Shown piece by piece: positions 6,363 through 7,099 of a DNA stretch of 7,099 nt (its first letter is position 1; every line of letters begins with the position of its first letter). Location: NCBI GenBank assembly GCA_021159845.1, contig JAGHDS010000519.1, forward strand, positions 1 to 7,099. Direction: 5' to 3'. Source of the DNA: Anaerolineae bacterium. Its GTDB lineage: Bacteria > Chloroflexota > Anaerolineae > DUEN01. Position numbers and translations under genes: made by a program. Under the pieces are notes generated by a model. It had not been told where the DNA came from. It worked only from the letters and a program-made list of their open reading frames with translations, and did no database searches.

Positions 6363-7099
6363 TCAGTATATGCCATAGGTCGACGCGGTGTCGAACATGG
6401 CGATGATGTTTTCAGACGGTACACCATGTTGAATGTTGTGCACCTGATTGAATACGTAACCACCACCCGGGGCGAAGATGTCTAGCCGTTCACGGACTTG
6501 TTGGCGGACGTCGTCTGGTGTTCCGTTGGGTAACGTGCTCTGTGTCTCGACCCCGCCGCCCCAGAAAGTGATGTCCCGGCCGAACTCGCGTTTCAGTCGG
6601 ACTGGGTCCATGTCGTAAGCGGATGTTTGTACCGGGTTCAGGATGTCCACGCCGATCTCGATCAGATCGGGGATGAAGGCATAGATACTGCCACAACTAT
6701 GGAGGAACACGTAGATATCTGGGTAATGCTCATGCACCCAGTTATAAATACGTTTTTGGTAAGGTTTAATCCATCGGCGGTATGTGTCTATGGAGATTTG
6801 AGGGCCACGTTGAGTGCCCAGATCGTCGCCCATTTGGATGATCTGGATATATTCACCGACGGCGGCGAGGTAACGCTCCAGGTTACGGAGGTGGTTCTCG
6901 GTAAGCAGCTCCAGGAATGTCTCCAGGAATGAGCCGCCGTAGGCTAAGTCGAGCATGAACTGCTCCCAGCCGCGAAGCCCTTGCCCCGATTCCAGGATGT
7001 TGCCGCCGAATGCGCCCATGACGGCGTAATCTGTCTCCTGGTATAGTCGGCGGGCCTCCGCGCGTAGCCGGGCCAATGCTTCATCGGATGCGCCGCCCC
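6363..7099 (-). CDS. URO-D-family (methyltransferase-like) protein, 5' truncated by window edge
   Basis: This is the C-terminal 244 codons of a uroporphyrinogen-decarboxylase-fold protein; family members are usually about 340-390 residues. The reading frame stays open to the window edge. A TTG at 7076 looks like a start, but in-frame codons continue upstream of it, so it is probably an internal leucine. Visible features, numbered from the first visible codon, are a MGDDLGTQRGP block (about 88-98), an H-S-C-G motif (H133, C135) after a beta strand, and a C-terminal VHNIQ segment (H220) followed by VPSENI. In MtaA/MtbA-type methyltransferases an H-x-C motif plus a later Cys binds zinc. Here the H-x-C is kept, while the later position carries VHNIQ instead of a Cys. 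It is the first visible gene of the cluster, 62 bp ahead of the xylulokinase gene. The true substrate is unknown. The context argues against haem biosynthesis (HemE) and favours a methyltransferase or another metal-dependent role on a small substrate. Confidence 0.85.
   Translation of the reverse strand, partial: GGASDEALARLRAEARRLYQETDYAVMGAFGGNILESGQGLRGWEQFMLDLAYGGSFLETFLELLTENHLRNLERYLAAVGEYIQIIQMGDDLGTQRGPQISIDTYRRWIKPYQKRIYNWVHEHYPDIYVFLHSCGSIYAFIPDLIEIGVDILNPVQTSAYDMDPVRLKREFGRDITFWGGGVETQSTLPNGTPDDVRQQVRERLDIFAPGGGYVFNQVHNIQHGVPSENIIAMFDTASTYGIY

Noticed and set aside
5918..6406. Plus-strand open frame of 162 codons opposite xylB
   Set aside because: It lies antisense to a gene with full family motifs, has no recognisable domain, and is explained by the codon bias of high-GC coding sequence. 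The same holds for other plus-strand frames such as 999-1391 and 1963-2340.
7074..7076. TTG start codon for the truncated URO-D gene
   Set aside because: The frame stays open upstream to the window edge, and a protein starting here would lack the N-terminal third of the family, so this TTG is most likely an internal leucine.

Overview
The window is a compact bacterial gene cluster with seven genes, all on the minus strand, so transcription runs from high to low coordinates. No gene-free stretch exceeds 82 bp. In transcription order it holds: a URO-D-family protein missing its N-terminus (enters at 7099, ends 6363); an FGGY-family xylulokinase (6300-4756); a xylose-isomerase-like TIM-barrel sugar isomerase/epimerase (4720-3818); a second, divergent URO-D-family protein (3735-2590); a corrinoid (B12)-binding methyltransferase subunit (2510-1866); a galactokinase of the GHMP family (1853-489); and the N-terminal 159 codons of a Gfo/Idh/MocA oxidoreductase (478, running off the window at 1).

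The gaps between genes are 62, 35, 82, 79, 12 and 10 bp, and every visible start has a plausible Shine-Dalgarno sequence. The last three genes are tightly packed, and the oxidoreductase ribosome binding site overlaps the galK stop codon. I see no terminator, regulator, transporter, RNA gene, mobile element or CRISPR array. The layout reads as the middle of a longer operon or tightly spaced cluster.

The organism is a bacterium with moderately high GC. Mixing several URO-D-like proteins, a corrinoid protein and sugar-catabolic enzymes recalls Chloroflexota or similar anaerobic or thermophilic lineages. That placement is a guess from gene content, not from a phylogenetic marker.

Functionally, the sugar kinases, the isomerase and the oxidoreductase point to uptake-side catabolism of a pentose/hexose mixture. 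The unusual part is the corrinoid protein, which carries a textbook cobalamin-binding signature, placed directly after a URO-D-family protein. The URO-D fold is also that of the methylcobamide methyltransferases MtaA and MtbA. The most interesting hypothesis is therefore a corrinoid-dependent O-demethylation module acting on a methylated sugar or methyl glycoside, whose demethylated product is then isomerised, oxidised or phosphorylated by the other gene products. This is inference. No second methyltransferase of the MtrH/MeTr type and no corrinoid-reactivating ferredoxin protein is visible in the window.
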